Notes under the pieces: generated by a model
What the model was told of the DNA's origin: nothing
Seen by the model: only the letters and a program-made list of their open reading frames with translations
Databases searched by the model: none
Assembly: GCA_023408315.1 (NCBI GenBank)
Contig: JAEYKI010000022.1
Coordinates: 1-64,000 of the forward strand
Length of the DNA stretch: 64,000 nucleotides
Origin: Bacillota bacterium
GTDB taxonomy: Bacteria; Bacillota; Clostridia; Christensenellales; Christensenellaceae
Direction of reading: 5' to 3'
Shown: one piece after another, positions 1 to 7,965 of the stretch
Layout of the letters: every line of letters starts with the position of its first letter
Numbering within the stretch: the stretch's first letter is position 1
Program-made: the position numbers and the translations under genes

Positions 1-113
1 ACATGAGCGACTTTGCGGAGATTATGGGAATTGAGTTCGTCCACATTAATCAAAATACAACCATTGAAGATTTAAAGATGAAGCTTGCCATGGGCGACGT
101 AATCTGGGATTGA
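1..113 (+). CDS. araA: L-arabinose isomerase, C-terminal end only (partial at window edge)
   Basis: The reading frame enters from outside the window and ends at TGA 111-113, so only about 36 codons are visible. The residues DFAEIMGIEFVHINQNTT followed by a lysine-rich stretch resemble the conserved C-terminal end of L-arabinose isomerase (family pattern: DFAEM..IE...ID..T). That enzyme converts L-arabinose to L-ribulose in the cytosol. The next frame, 4 bases downstream, carries AraD C-terminal residues, which supports an ara operon. The family usually ends with a WNEVYY-like motif; here the end is GDVIWD, so the tail is atypical or the gene may itself be decaying. An ATG at position 3 is unlikely to be the true start. 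The assignment rests on a short tail. Confidence 0.5.
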   Translation, partial: MSDFAEIMGIEFVHINQNTTIEDLKMKLAMGDVIWD

Positions 114-117
114 ACAG

Positions 118-309
118 ATGCTGGAGACAGGTATTACAAACAAACTTGTAGTTGGTGTAATACGAGCTAATGCTACGTGGGGCAACGCTGAGATGGCGTA
201 TGCAACACCGCAGATGAACCCAGAGGCCATCATACAGCAGGCGCTGCTGGATAAGCACTTTTTGAGAAGACACGGCCAAAACGCTTATTACGGGCGGGGC
301 GGCAGGTAA
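118..309 (+). pseudogene. araD: Collapsed remnant of L-ribulose-5-phosphate 4-epimerase (araD)
   Basis: A 63-codon open frame whose second half (LLDKHFLRRHGQNAYYG, residues 43-59) matches the highly conserved C-terminus of AraD/UlaF-type epimerases, preceded by a MAY.T..NPE segment typical of the last helix. The N-terminal part contains AN at residues 17-18 and TWGN at residues 20-23, reminiscent of the start of AraD, but the roughly 170 residues normally between TWGN and the C-terminal helix, with the metal-binding histidines, are absent. I infer an in-frame internal deletion. There is no convincing ribosome binding site. It lies 4 bases after the araA-like stop. No epimerase activity is expected. 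Confidence 0.55.
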
Positions 310-360
310 ATGTGAAAGCGGCTTTTACATTTTAAAACAAGGGTCGGGAGTCTATAAACC

Positions 361-396
361 AAAAAAAGTTCACGGCAAGTGCGGTGAGCTTTTTTT
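361..396. terminator. Bidirectional intrinsic terminator between the ara remnant and the response regulator
   Basis: An A-run followed by GTTCAC, a short loop, GTGAGC and a T-run forms a hairpin flanked by A7 and T7. It can end transcription of the ara remnant on the plus strand and of the two-component operon on the minus strand. Confidence 0.8.
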
Positions 397-422
397 GTTG
401 ATATTAAAGCAAATGCGTACAG

Positions 423-1073
423 TTAACTGCTTTCTGCCCGAACCATGAACAGGGCGAGCTCTGTGCGGCTGTTTAATTCCAATTTTTCCAGAATGCGCGT
501 AACATAGTTTTTCACGGTGCCCTCGGATAAAAAGAGCTGTTCACCTATTTCGCGGTTGCTTTTTCCCTCTGCAATCAGGCGGGATACGTCCATCTCCCGG
601 GCCGTAAGCAGGTTCAGCCTGTCTTGCTTTTCTGCTCCCAAGGCTTGCCCGCCTGGGGCATTCAGGGCGCGTACAACCCTTGCTGCGATTTCGGGGTTTA
701 AAAGAACGTTTCCCGCATGGGCGGTCTTGATGGCGCGGATAATATCCTCCGCGCCCGAATCTTTCAGGATGTAGCCGTCCGCCCCGTTTTTAAGCGCTTG
801 AAAGATATACTCGTCCTGGCTGAAAGTGGTGAGTATGATCACGCGCACGTCCGGGTACCGTTCTTTTACCAGACGCGTGGCCTCCACGCCGTTCAGCCGG
901 GGCATGCGGATATCCATCAGTACAACGTGAGGACGGTTCTCCTGCATTTTCTCCAGAAGCTCCGCGCCGTCTGCCGCTTCAAACAAAAAGTTGATCTCAT
1001 CATCCAGGCTCAGGATCATTTTAACGCCTTCGCGGATGATGGATTGGTCGTCGGCAAGCGCTACATTAATCAT
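423..1073 (-). CDS. NarL/FixJ-family response regulator
   Basis: A 216-residue two-domain regulator. The receiver domain (about 1-120) has the acidic pair D8-D9, the phosphoacceptor D54 in VVLMDIRMP, T82 and K104. The C-terminal LuxR-type helix-turn-helix (about 150-210) includes LTAREMDVSRLIAEGKSN and the recognition helix SEGTVKNYV. The start at 1073 was chosen because GGGGAGGTG lies 4 bases upstream; a longer frame to 1181 would overlap most of the kinase C-terminus. It overlaps the upstream kinase gene by 8 bases, so the two are co-translated. It is the likely partner of that kinase. No target gene is adjacent, so the regulon is unknown. Confidence 0.93.
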   Translation of the reverse strand: MINVALADDQSIIREGVKMILSLDDEINFLFEAADGAELLEKMQENRPHVVLMDIRMPRLNGVEATRLVKERYPDVRVIILTTFSQDEYIFQALKNGADGYILKDSGAEDIIRAIKTAHAGNVLLNPEIAARVVRALNAPGGQALGAEKQDRLNLLTAREMDVSRLIAEGKSNREIGEQLFLSEGTVKNYVTRILEKLELNSRTELALFMVRAESS

Positions 1074-2232
1074 CCGGCACCTCCCCGGATACGGGAATTG
1101 TGGCGGTTGTCTCAAATCCACCGCCCCCGCGCCAAAAGGCCTTGCCGCCCAGCGCTTCCACCCGGCCGCGTATGCCCGCAAGGCCGGTGGACTCGGTTAA
1201 GTTTGCGCATCCAATGCCGTTATCAGAGATTGTTAAAAATACTGCGCTGCCTTTGATCTGCGCGCAAATCTCAAAAGCGGTGGCTTTTCCGTGCTTCAAG
1301 CCGTTCGTCAGCGCTTCCCGCACCGTTTTATAAATGCAGTTTTTTACTTCCGCGTTCATTTGTTCCAGTGCTTCGTCCAGCTCATAGTGAATATTTACCT
1401 GTTCCAGAGCGGAAAAGCTCTGGGCAAGTTCTGAAATGGAATTCTTAAGGTCACTTGCCTGACGCCTTGCATGCAGCATCTCAACCGCCTCCCGCAGGTC
1501 TTCCGCGCTTTTTTTGGAGAGATCCCTCGCTTTGTCCAAAACAGCTTTTGCCTGTTCCGGCCTTTCACCCCATATTTTATCCGCGTAATCCAGATGCATG
1601 GAGAGCGCCATCAGCGAGTGCCCCAGGGAATCATGGAGCTCCTGGGCCACGCGCGAACGCTCTGCCGCAGCCGTAAGTTCTTCTGTGCGGCGCGCGTATT
1701 CTGCCAGCTTGTGGTTGGATTGGGAGAGCTCCTGGTTCAGCAGTGTGATCTCTTCCTTTTCCTGCCAGTTGATGCGCAGCAGCCAGGACATGCAGGCAAC
1801 GCCCAGGTACAAAAGTGTGGATGTTCCGGCGTTTGCCATTTTTGGAACGTCAAAAGGAATATCCGCCAGAAACAGTGCGGTAAAATAGACGGCGGCGTGT
1901 ATTAAAAGAAGTATTTTTATTTGATTTGTTTTCAGGGTGAACAGCTCAAACAATGGAACAAATATGTAAACCGTGGAACCAATGCCGGGCACAAAATACT
2001 TCAGCAAAGCCGCACCGGCAAAGGAAAAAAACAGGGTTAGAATCTCTATGCGCAGGCTTGGCTTGCGGAATCTTCTCGCCGTATCGTTGGCAGCCAGCAG
2101 GCCTATAGCCGCTGCAAAAATAGAAAGCACAATAGCATTTCCACCATAGAGCTGGCAGGCATTAAAAAACACAAATCCCAAAAGCATGTATTTCAGCAGC
2201 AAGATATAAGATTTTATTCTGTCGCCGTACAT
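1066..2232 (-). CDS. Sensor histidine kinase, HisKA_3 (DesK/LiaS-like) type
   Basis: 388 residues. The N-terminal 150 residues are hydrophobic with about five or six membrane segments and no large extracellular domain, suggesting membrane-state sensing as in DesK/LiaS-type kinases. A coiled-coil-like linker (about 157-190) leads to the HisKA_3 dimerisation helix with H200 in AQELHDSLGHS. The ATPase domain follows, with the N-box region (TVREALTNGLKHG), SDNGIGC and GLAGIRGRV. A good ribosome site (TGGAGG, 7 bases before ATG) supports the start. First gene of a two-gene operon with the response regulator; it is divergent from lgt. Confidence 0.93.
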   Translation of the reverse strand: MYGDRIKSYILLLKYMLLGFVFFNACQLYGGNAIVLSIFAAAIGLLAANDTARRFRKPSLRIEILTLFFSFAGAALLKYFVPGIGSTVYIFVPLFELFTLKTNQIKILLLIHAAVYFTALFLADIPFDVPKMANAGTSTLLYLGVACMSWLLRINWQEKEEITLLNQELSQSNHKLAEYARRTEELTAAAERSRVAQELHDSLGHSLMALSMHLDYADKIWGERPEQAKAVLDKARDLSKKSAEDLREAVEMLHARRQASDLKNSISELAQSFSALEQVNIHYELDEALEQMNAEVKNCIYKTVREALTNGLKHGKATAFEICAQIKGSAVFLTISDNGIGCANLTESTGLAGIRGRVEALGGKAFWRGGGGFETTATIPVSGEVPDD

Positions 2233-2381
2233 TTTTGTTCCTCCAGTACTATTATACCATTCTTTTTATTTAAAAAAATCTTACTTTCGTCATATGCGTT
2301 TTTGATACCAAAGTTACTGTTGCGCCGCTTGCGCGCATGATACCATAAGGCTGAAAATAAAAAGAAAGAAGGGTTGTTGTT

Positions 2382-3194
2382 TTGTTTCCGTATAATCCAA
2401 TTGCAGTTCAGAACCTGTTTGGTATTCCAGGCCTGCATATTGCCTGGTATGGCGTAATTATTGCCAGCGGCATTGTGCTGGGCGTTATGGTGGCTATTTT
2501 GGAGGCCAGGAGAAAAGGGTATAAAACGGAATTGTTGTTCGACTTTATGATCCTGGCCCTGCCGCTGGCCATTGTGTGCGCAAGAGCTTACTACGTGGCG
2601 TTTGAATGGCCCAATTACGCAGGCAATTTTTACAAGTTGATCGCAATATGGGAAGGGGGAATTGCCATATACGGCGCTGTGATCGGCGGGATTATAGCGG
2701 CGCTGATTCTGTGCCGCATCAAGAAATTCCCCTTGTTACGCCTTCTGGATATTACCGCGCCCGGTCTGATTCTGGGCCAGGCGATTGGCCGCTGGGGTAA
2801 TTTTATGAACCAGGAGGCGTTTGGCAACCTGGTTACCAACCCGGATATGCAGTTTTTCCCACACGCCGTTTTTATTCAAAAAATTGGCGAATGGCATCAG
2901 GCTACGTTTTTTTATGAGAGCATGTGGGATTTTGGCGTATTTCTATTGCTGATGTTGTACCGCAAAAAATCAAAGTACGACGGCAATGTGATCGCCATGT
3001 ACTTTATCGCCTACGGGATAGGCAGGTTTATTGTGGAAGGCTTACGTACAGACAGCCTGTATGTTCTTCCCGGCATTCGCATATCACAGGTTCTTTCCTT
3101 GGCGTTCATAGCAGTTGGGCTGATTTATATTTTGTTTCGCCGCAAAACAGGCAGGCAAAGCGCTCTGTACAAGGGAGAATATAGTAGGATCTAA
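2382..3194 (+). CDS. lgt: Prolipoprotein diacylglyceryl transferase
   Basis: 270 residues, a normal length for Lgt. This membrane enzyme transfers diacylglycerol from phosphatidylglycerol to the lipobox cysteine of prolipoproteins, the first step of lipoprotein maturation. The family signature GRWGNFMNQEAFG is present near residue 140, and the N-terminus MFPYNPIAV...IAWYGV is typical of the family. About seven membrane segments are visible. The start is TTG at 2382 with an AGAAGGG site 7-8 bases upstream; no ATG fits the conserved N-terminus. Substrates in this window include the cyclophilin, the PBP and the GerC-type lipoproteins. It is monocistronic, closed by a strong terminator. Confidence 0.96.
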   Translation: MFPYNPIAVQNLFGIPGLHIAWYGVIIASGIVLGVMVAILEARRKGYKTELLFDFMILALPLAIVCARAYYVAFEWPNYAGNFYKLIAIWEGGIAIYGAVIGGIIAALILCRIKKFPLLRLLDITAPGLILGQAIGRWGNFMNQEAFGNLVTNPDMQFFPHAVFIQKIGEWHQATFFYESMWDFGVFLLLMLYRKKSKYDGNVIAMYFIAYGIGRFIVEGLRTDSLYVLPGIRISQVLSLAFIAVGLIYILFRRKTGRQSALYKGEYSRI

Positions 3195-3198
3195 ACGT

Positions 3199-3229
3199 AA
3201 ATTCCGCAGCGTATGCTGCGGAATTTTTT
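3199..3229 (+). terminator. Intrinsic terminator after lgt
   Basis: Perfect 12-bp stem (AAATTCCGCAGC / GCTGCGGAATTT) with a GTAT loop and a following T-run, 5 bases after the lgt stop codon. Confidence 0.93.
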
Positions 3230-3320
3230 GAAATTAAATAAGCTGGCAGCTCCGAGTTGCCTGTGATATACTGATGATAATGGAAAACATTAGAATATTG
3301 CTGTGCGGTAGGAGGGCGTT

Positions 3321-4259
3321 TTGGAAAGGATTTTAACTGCGAGCAGCCTGATTGTGCCCCTGCTGATTATGCTTTTTTTGGGCGCTCTGTTGCGCCGCAA
3401 AAAGATTATTTCTGCCCAGGGTATTGGGGATATAAAGGCCGTTATCATAAACGTCTGCCTGCCTGCCGTTATATTCAACGCGTTTTACAACGCGTCATAC
3501 AACCACAGCACGCTTGTAATCTTACCCATCATATTTCTCGCCTGCCTGGCGGCCCTGGCAATTGGCATGCTTCTCCACAAAGCGTTTAAAACAAAACGGG
3601 ATTCCATGCCCTTTTTGTTGACAGGCATGGAGTCCGGCATGCTTGGATACACTCTCTACGGCCTGCTCTTTGGTTTGCAGAACACGGGTAATTTTGCGAT
3701 TGTAGATTTTGGACAGGAGATTTTTATTTTTACTGTATACATGACATTGCTGAATATTAAAAGCGGCAATGAGGCTTATACGTTTAAAAAAGCGGCGGCG
3801 GGTATGCTGAAGAGCCCGCCGTTTGTTGCTATTATTGCGGGCCTTGTGGCTGGCGCGAGCGGCTTGGGAGCCGCGTTGAACGCCTCAGCCGCGGGCGCGG
3901 TTGTTTCAAGCGCCATCTCGTTTATCAGCGCGCCTATTTCCGCTCTGATTTTGCTGGTGATCGGCTTTGGCATAGAATTCTCGCGCGCGAATGTAAAAGC
4001 GGTGCTGCAGTCTGTTTGCTTAAGGGCGGGAATATTCGCGGCCCTGTGCGCAGCCGTGCTTTTTACTCTGGAGGCGTTGGTCCCCTTGAGCAGCCAGATG
4101 AAATGGGCGGTAATCATGCTGTTTATTCTGCCGCCGCCTTTTGTGCTTCCTATTTTTATGAAAAAGCCGGAGGAGCAGCAATACATTGCAACCGCGCTTT
4201 CGCTGTATACGCTGCTATCTGTTTGTGCGTTTGTGGTGATGGCGTTTGTTGCCGTTTAA
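3321..4259 (+). CDS. AEC (auxin efflux carrier) family transporter
   Basis: 312 residues with about ten membrane helices in two inverted five-helix halves, as in the Mem_trans/AEC family. The N-terminal segment MLFLGALLRRKKIIS followed by VCLPAVIFNAF is the characteristic family opening. Bacterial members export or exchange organic acids such as malate or lactate; the substrate here cannot be deduced. The start is TTG at 3321 with AGGAGG 6 bases upstream. It stands alone between two terminators. A second AEC carrier is encoded at 58511-59563. Confidence 0.88.
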   Translation: MERILTASSLIVPLLIMLFLGALLRRKKIISAQGIGDIKAVIINVCLPAVIFNAFYNASYNHSTLVILPIIFLACLAALAIGMLLHKAFKTKRDSMPFLLTGMESGMLGYTLYGLLFGLQNTGNFAIVDFGQEIFIFTVYMTLLNIKSGNEAYTFKKAAAGMLKSPPFVAIIAGLVAGASGLGAALNASAAGAVVSSAISFISAPISALILLVIGFGIEFSRANVKAVLQSVCLRAGIFAALCAAVLFTLEALVPLSSQMKWAVIMLFILPPPFVLPIFMKKPEEQQYIATALSLYTLLSVCAFVVMAFVAV

Positions 4260-4284
4260 AACCAGGCGAAATAAAACTTGACGG

Positions 4285-4315
4285 AAAAGCCGTGGCGTGA
4301 AACCGCGGCTTTTTT
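4285..4315 (+). terminator. Intrinsic terminator after the AEC carrier
   Basis: AAAAGCCGTGG, a 7-base loop and CCGCGGCTTTTTT form an 11-bp stem with one G.T pair and a T-run. Confidence 0.9.
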
Positions 4316-4421
4316 ACAAATACTTTATACCATTATGGTAAATAGTAATTTATAATGGTTCTAAAAAATAAATTCTGTTTTGAAACGGATTGAGATTACT
4401 GCGGGGGAGGACATAAACAAA

Positions 4422-5258
4422 GTGTTTACAATAACAGCGCTGGAGATTCTGTTGTTTGCAACAGTCGCTGGATTCCTGGGCGCACTTCTTGGGCTGGGCG
4501 GCGGCATTATTGTTACGCCCGTGCTTACGCTGCTGTACGGCCTTGATATCCGGTACGCTATTGGCGCCAGCATTATATCCGTTATTGCCACTTCCAGCGG
4601 CGCGGCGATCGCCTATATAAAAGACAGGATCACCAACGTGCGCATTGGCATGTTTCTGGAGATTGGCACTACGCTTGGCGCCATTACAGGCGCTTTTTTA
4701 AGCGGGTTGCTGGATACAAAATACCTGTATATCATATTTGGCGCGCTGCTTTTTTATTCGGCAATCATGATGCTGAAAAAAACCAAAAATGAATTGCCGG
4801 TTGATGTTCAGGCCCATCCGCTGGCAGAGAGACTGAACCTGAACGGATCGTATTACGACAAGGCGCTGGACCGGACGGTAACCTACCGGGTGGCCGGGGT
4901 GCGCGGTGGCCTGGGGATGATGTATGCGGCGGGCGTGATTTCCGGCCTTTTGGGGATTGGCAGCGGAGCCTTTAAGGTAATGGCAATGGACCTGTTTATG
5001 AAGCTGCCGCTTAAGGTTTCCAGCGCCACCAGCAATTTTATGATCGGCGTTACAGCGGCGGCCAGCGCGGGCGTGTATTTTCTGCGAGGGGATATAGACC
5101 CCAAAATTGCCGCGCCGGTTGCCCTGGGCGTTTTGCTTGGCGCCACCGTGGGAACCAGGGTGATGCAAAGGATGAAGAGCCGCACCATCCGGCTTATTTT
5201 TGTTCCGGTGCTGGCGTTCGTTTCCATACAGATGATCGTAAAGGGGGCGGGCCTGTAG
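4422..5258 (+). CDS. TSUP (TauE/SafE) family anion exporter
   Basis: About 278 residues, two homologous four-helix halves. The first half has GFLGALLGLGGGIIVTPVL and the second VSGLLGIGSGAFKVMAMD, the paired glycine-rich motifs of the TauE/SafE/YfcA family that exports sulfite, sulfoacetate or related anions. I chose the GTG at 4422 because GGGGGAGG lies upstream (11-base spacing); an upstream TTG at 4380 would add 14 residues but has no ribosome site. A TATAAT box is at 4351-4356. It is followed 3 bases later by a DUF1634 gene, a pairing common for this family. The next genes (LysR, YeiH) suggest sulfur-anion handling. Confidence 0.9.
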   Translation: MFTITALEILLFATVAGFLGALLGLGGGIIVTPVLTLLYGLDIRYAIGASIISVIATSSGAAIAYIKDRITNVRIGMFLEIGTTLGAITGAFLSGLLDTKYLYIIFGALLFYSAIMMLKKTKNELPVDVQAHPLAERLNLNGSYYDKALDRTVTYRVAGVRGGLGMMYAAGVISGLLGIGSGAFKVMAMDLFMKLPLKVSSATSNFMIGVTAAASAGVYFLRGDIDPKIAAPVALGVLLGATVGTRVMQRMKSRTIRLIFVPVLAFVSIQMIVKGAGL

Positions 5259-5261
5259 GCG

Positions 5262-5621
5262 ATGGGGAAAAAAGATATTGATGAAATTGAAATTATTATT
5301 GGCAAATCTTTAAAAATAGGCGTTCTGCTCAGTGCGGGAATTATTGCAGCCGGCCTGATTCTGTTCTTGGTTACGGGAAACGGCGGATACGCAAACAATT
5401 CGTTCCCGGTCAATCCGGTGGAGATTGTGCAGGGCGCGGCCGCGCTCAAGCCCTACGCTGTGATTTTACTTGGATTGCTGATACTTATTCTTACCCCTGT
5501 TTTCAGAGTGGGGGTTTCCCTGATTGTGTTTTTTAAAGAGAAAGATTATATATATGTAAAAATAACGGCTATTGTGCTGGGCATTCTGATTGTCAGCTTT
5601 TTGCTTGGGAAGGTGGAGTAA
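5262..5621 (+). CDS. DUF1634 family membrane protein
   Basis: 119 residues with three predicted membrane helices (about 15-40, 60-80, 98-117) and a short charged N-terminus. The length, the topology and its place directly after a TSUP transporter fit the DUF1634 family, whose members typically sit beside TauE/SafE carriers. The function is not established; an accessory subunit of the exporter is an inference from this linkage. Only 3 bases separate it from the upstream stop, so translation is probably coupled. It converges on the LysR gene with a 3-base gap and no visible terminator. Confidence 0.85.
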   Translation: MGKKDIDEIEIIIGKSLKIGVLLSAGIIAAGLILFLVTGNGGYANNSFPVNPVEIVQGAAALKPYAVILLGLLILILTPVFRVGVSLIVFFKEKDYIYVKITAIVLGILIVSFLLGKVE

Positions 5622-5624
5622 CTT

Positions 5625-6500
5625 TTAGTCCGTTTGCTGGCACAGGCGGATAAAGCCTTCCATATGGCCGGTTAAGTATTTGTTTTTGTGGTATATGATT
5701 TTAAACTTTCTGCCAAAACGAAGGCCATGAATTGGAACGGCGCAAAGAGACCCGGCCTGGAGCTCTTTTTGAATGGCGCGCACGGAAATAACGGAAACGC
5801 CAAGGCCTTCCGCAACCGCTGTTTTAATGGTGTCCGCATTGTTGCACGTCCAGTATTCCGCCCATATAAGGCCGCTTGCGGCCATGGCTTCTTCAAACGT
5901 CCGGCGCGTACCGCTTCCTTTTTCCCGTACAATAAATTTTTCATCCGTGAGCTCCGCGGGCTTAACATATGGAAAATTCGCAAACCGGTGGCTCGGCGCG
6001 CAGATTAACACCAGCTCGTCGTCCATAAACGGCAGGGAAAGTATTTCCTGCGAGGCGGTTTCTCCTTCCACCAGCGCCAGGTCTATTTTATCCCCCAAAA
6101 GCATTTCTTCAATTTGTTTTGTATTGTCTTCAACCACCTGTATGGATACACCGGCATTGGTGCTCTGGTAAGCCAGAACCAGTTTGGGCAATACATGCGC
6201 GCCCACCGTAACGCTTGCGCCCACGCGTATGGAGCCGTTTTCGCGCAACGCCTTCATATCCCTTTCAACGTCTGAATGCATCCTTATGATGGGCCGGGCA
6301 TACCGCAGCAATTTTTCCCCTGCGTTTGTGAGATACAGTTTTCGGGACAGCCTTTCAAAAAGACGCACGCCGTAGTGTTTTTCCAACTCTGATACGGCTT
6401 GGCTTACGGCCGACTGGGATATATAAAGCTGTCCGGCCGCCAAGGTCATATTCATTGTATCGCATACGGTTACGAATATTTTAAAATGGCGAAGGGTCAC
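5625..6500 (-). CDS. LysR-family transcriptional regulator (CysL/YeiE-like)
   Basis: 291 residues. The N-terminal winged helix-turn-helix (about 1-60) shows MTLRHFKIFVTVCDTMNMTLAA, then SQSAVSQAVSELEKHYG and LFERLSRKLYLTNAG. The rest is a periplasmic-binding-like effector domain (about 90-290). It is divergent from the YeiH-type carrier gene with about 103 bases between them, an arrangement typical of LysR regulators that control the divergent gene. YeiE/CysL relatives respond to sulfur compounds such as sulfite, which fits the neighbours, but the ligand here is inferred only. An inverted repeat at 6514-6529 is a candidate binding site. Confidence 0.9.
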   Translation of the reverse strand: MTLRHFKIFVTVCDTMNMTLAAGQLYISQSAVSQAVSELEKHYGVRLFERLSRKLYLTNAGEKLLRYARPIIRMHSDVERDMKALRENGSIRVGASVTVGAHVLPKLVLAYQSTNAGVSIQVVEDNTKQIEEMLLGDKIDLALVEGETASQEILSLPFMDDELVLICAPSHRFANFPYVKPAELTDEKFIVREKGSGTRRTFEEAMAASGLIWAEYWTCNNADTIKTAVAEGLGVSVISVRAIQKELQAGSLCAVPIHGLRFGRKFKIIYHKNKYLTGHMEGFIRLCQQTD

Positions 6501-6513
6501 ATTAGCCTCCTAT

Positions 6514-6529
6514 ATAAGTAAATGCTTAT
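6514..6529. promoter_or_regulatory. Candidate LysR operator in the divergent LysR/YeiH region
   Basis: ATAAG-N6-CTTAT is a dyad-symmetric site of the size expected for LysR regulators, 14 bases upstream of the LysR start codon. A second symmetry, AAGTAAA at 6516-6522 against TTTACTT at 6552-6558, spans the AT-rich centre of the intergenic region. Function is inferred. Confidence 0.5.
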
Positions 6530-6603
6530 TATATTGATTAAATAATAATATTTTACTTACTTTAAGTCAAGGCGTATGATGTGGAGAAGGAAGGATAGGG
6601 ATT

Positions 6604-7611
6604 ATGGCAAAAGTAATGGAAAAGACACCCGGCGTTGTACTGGCCGCACTGATTGCAATACCTGCATGGCTGATTGGCGAGGCGCTTCCCATTGTGGGAA
6701 GCCCGGTACTGGGCATTCTGTTTGGAATGCTGATCGCATTTTTTAATAGGCCCGCGGTGTTTGAACAGGGCGTAACATTCACATCCCGCAAACTGCTGCA
6801 GTATTCCGTTATTCTGCTGGGCTTTGGAATGAATCTGTACCAGATATTCCGTGTGGGCAGCCAAACGCTGCTGCTGATGGCGTTCACACTTTCGGCGGCG
6901 TTTGCGGCGGCCTATGCTTTTGGAAGGCTTCTGAAAGTAAACGGAAAAACCGCCGCACTGGTTGGCGTGGGAACGGCAATTTGCGGCGGCTCTGCCATTG
7001 CGGCGGCGGCTCCGGTGATCCGCGCGACCGAAGAGGAAGTGGCGCATGCCATATCCACTATTTTTCTGTTTAATGTGATTGCCGCCTTTTTGTTCCCGGT
7101 GCTGGGGCATATGCTGGGGATGACCGACTACAGTTTTGGTCTGTGGGCGGGAACAGCCGTGAACGATACGTCTTCCGTGGTGGCGGCAGGCTATACGTAC
7201 AGCAGCGCCGCCGGCGACCTTGCAGTAATTGTAAAACTTACAAGAACGTTGATGATCGTACCTGTTACGCTTGCACTAGCGCTGCTCACGCTGCGCGGGG
7301 AAAAGGCAAAAAAAGAGGCTGCAGCGCAAACGGGCGGATACAGCCTTATAAAAATATTCCCGTGGTTTATACTCGGATTTGTAGGGGCTTCTGTTTTGCA
7401 CACGTTTGTTCCGCTGCCCGGAGGAACAGACGGAATGATTGTGCAGGCAGGAAAATTTATCATCGTAATGGCCATGGCGGCCATAGGTTTGAACAGCAAT
7501 CTGGCAAAGCTGGTTAAAAACGGCGGCAAGCCCTTATTTCTGGGGTTTGCATGCTGGGCTGTTTTGTGCGCAACGTCTCTTGTGGTGCAGTTTTACATAC
7601 TAAAAACATAG
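6604..7611 (+). CDS. YeiH-type (UPF0324) putative sulfate/sulfite exporter
   Basis: 335 residues with about ten membrane helices. Segments LLQYSVILLGFGMNLYQI, VGTAICGGSAIAAAAPVI and WAGTAVNDTSSVVAAG are characteristic of the UPF0324/YeiH family. Members are annotated as putative sulfate exporters; experimental support is thin. GGAAGG lies about 10 bases before the ATG at 6604. It is divergent from a LysR gene, the classic yeiE-yeiH layout, and lies next to a TSUP exporter; I infer a role in exporting sulfite or a related anion. Its stop codon is 1 base from the stop of the convergent ferredoxin gene. Confidence 0.9.
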   Translation: MAKVMEKTPGVVLAALIAIPAWLIGEALPIVGSPVLGILFGMLIAFFNRPAVFEQGVTFTSRKLLQYSVILLGFGMNLYQIFRVGSQTLLLMAFTLSAAFAAAYAFGRLLKVNGKTAALVGVGTAICGGSAIAAAAPVIRATEEEVAHAISTIFLFNVIAAFLFPVLGHMLGMTDYSFGLWAGTAVNDTSSVVAAGYTYSSAAGDLAVIVKLTRTLMIVPVTLALALLTLRGEKAKKEAAAQTGGYSLIKIFPWFILGFVGASVLHTFVPLPGGTDGMIVQAGKFIIVMAMAAIGLNSNLAKLVKNGGKPLFLGFACWAVLCATSLVVQFYILKT

Positions 7612-7612
7612 G

Positions 7613-7813
7613 CTATTCCAGAACAAGGGCGCCCATGGGGCAGAACTGTACGCATTTACCGCACTGGATGCATTTATCCATGTCCACAACAGGTGCGCTG
7701 AGTCCTTTTTGGCTGAGCGCGCCCGGTTTGCAAACCCGTATGGACGGGCAGGGGTGGTTCTGCGGGCAGCGGTTTTTAACAACTTTTAAAATTCTATCAG
7801 TATTTTCTTTCAT
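7613..7813 (-). CDS. Small 4Fe-4S ferredoxin-like protein
   Basis: 66 residues with two cysteine groups. C48-x2-C51-x2-C54-x3-C58-P (CIQCGKCVQFCP) is a canonical 4Fe-4S motif. The N-terminal set C16, C22 and C28-P could hold a second cluster with unusual spacing. Such short ferredoxins are common in anaerobes beside NifX/Mrp-type and DUF134 genes, as here. Partner redox enzymes are not visible. The ribosome site GGGAG precedes the ATG by about 7 bases. It is divergent from the DUF134 operon, so both may share regulatory DNA at 7814-7965. Confidence 0.85.
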   Translation of the reverse strand: MKENTDRILKVVKNRCPQNHPCPSIRVCKPGALSQKGLSAPVVDMDKCIQCGKCVQFCPMGALVLE

Positions 7814-7887
7814 TTTGCAGCTCCCGGTCGTTTTTTTAAATCATACCGTTTGCTTAAAATTTGCTCAGTAACTTTATCACAATAGAG

Positions 7888-7934
7888 TTGACATATGTGC
7901 ATATGCTCATTATAATTAATTTGAGCATATGCAC
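7888..7934 (+). promoter_or_regulatory. Strong sigma-A promoter with a perfect 13-bp operator repeat around the -10 box
   Basis: TTGACA (7888-7893), a 17-bp spacer and TATAAT (7911-7916) form a consensus promoter for the DUF134 operon. GTGCATATGCTCA (7897-7909) and TGAGCATATGCAC (7922-7934) form a perfect 13-bp inverted repeat with a 12-bp spacer that contains the -10 box. CATATG occurs three times (7892, 7900 and 7926). Because only the right arm would be transcribed, this is best read as a DNA operator rather than an RNA hairpin. A repressor bound here would cover the core promoter. Confidence 0.85.
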
Positions 7935-7965
7935 GATATTTTTTAAATTGTTAAGGAGGCGGAAT

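Noticed and set aside
1074..1181. 36-residue extension of the NarL-type regulator
   Set aside because: It would lie wholly within the kinase C-terminus in another frame, and the receiver domain starts at the ATG 1073 with a strong ribosome site.
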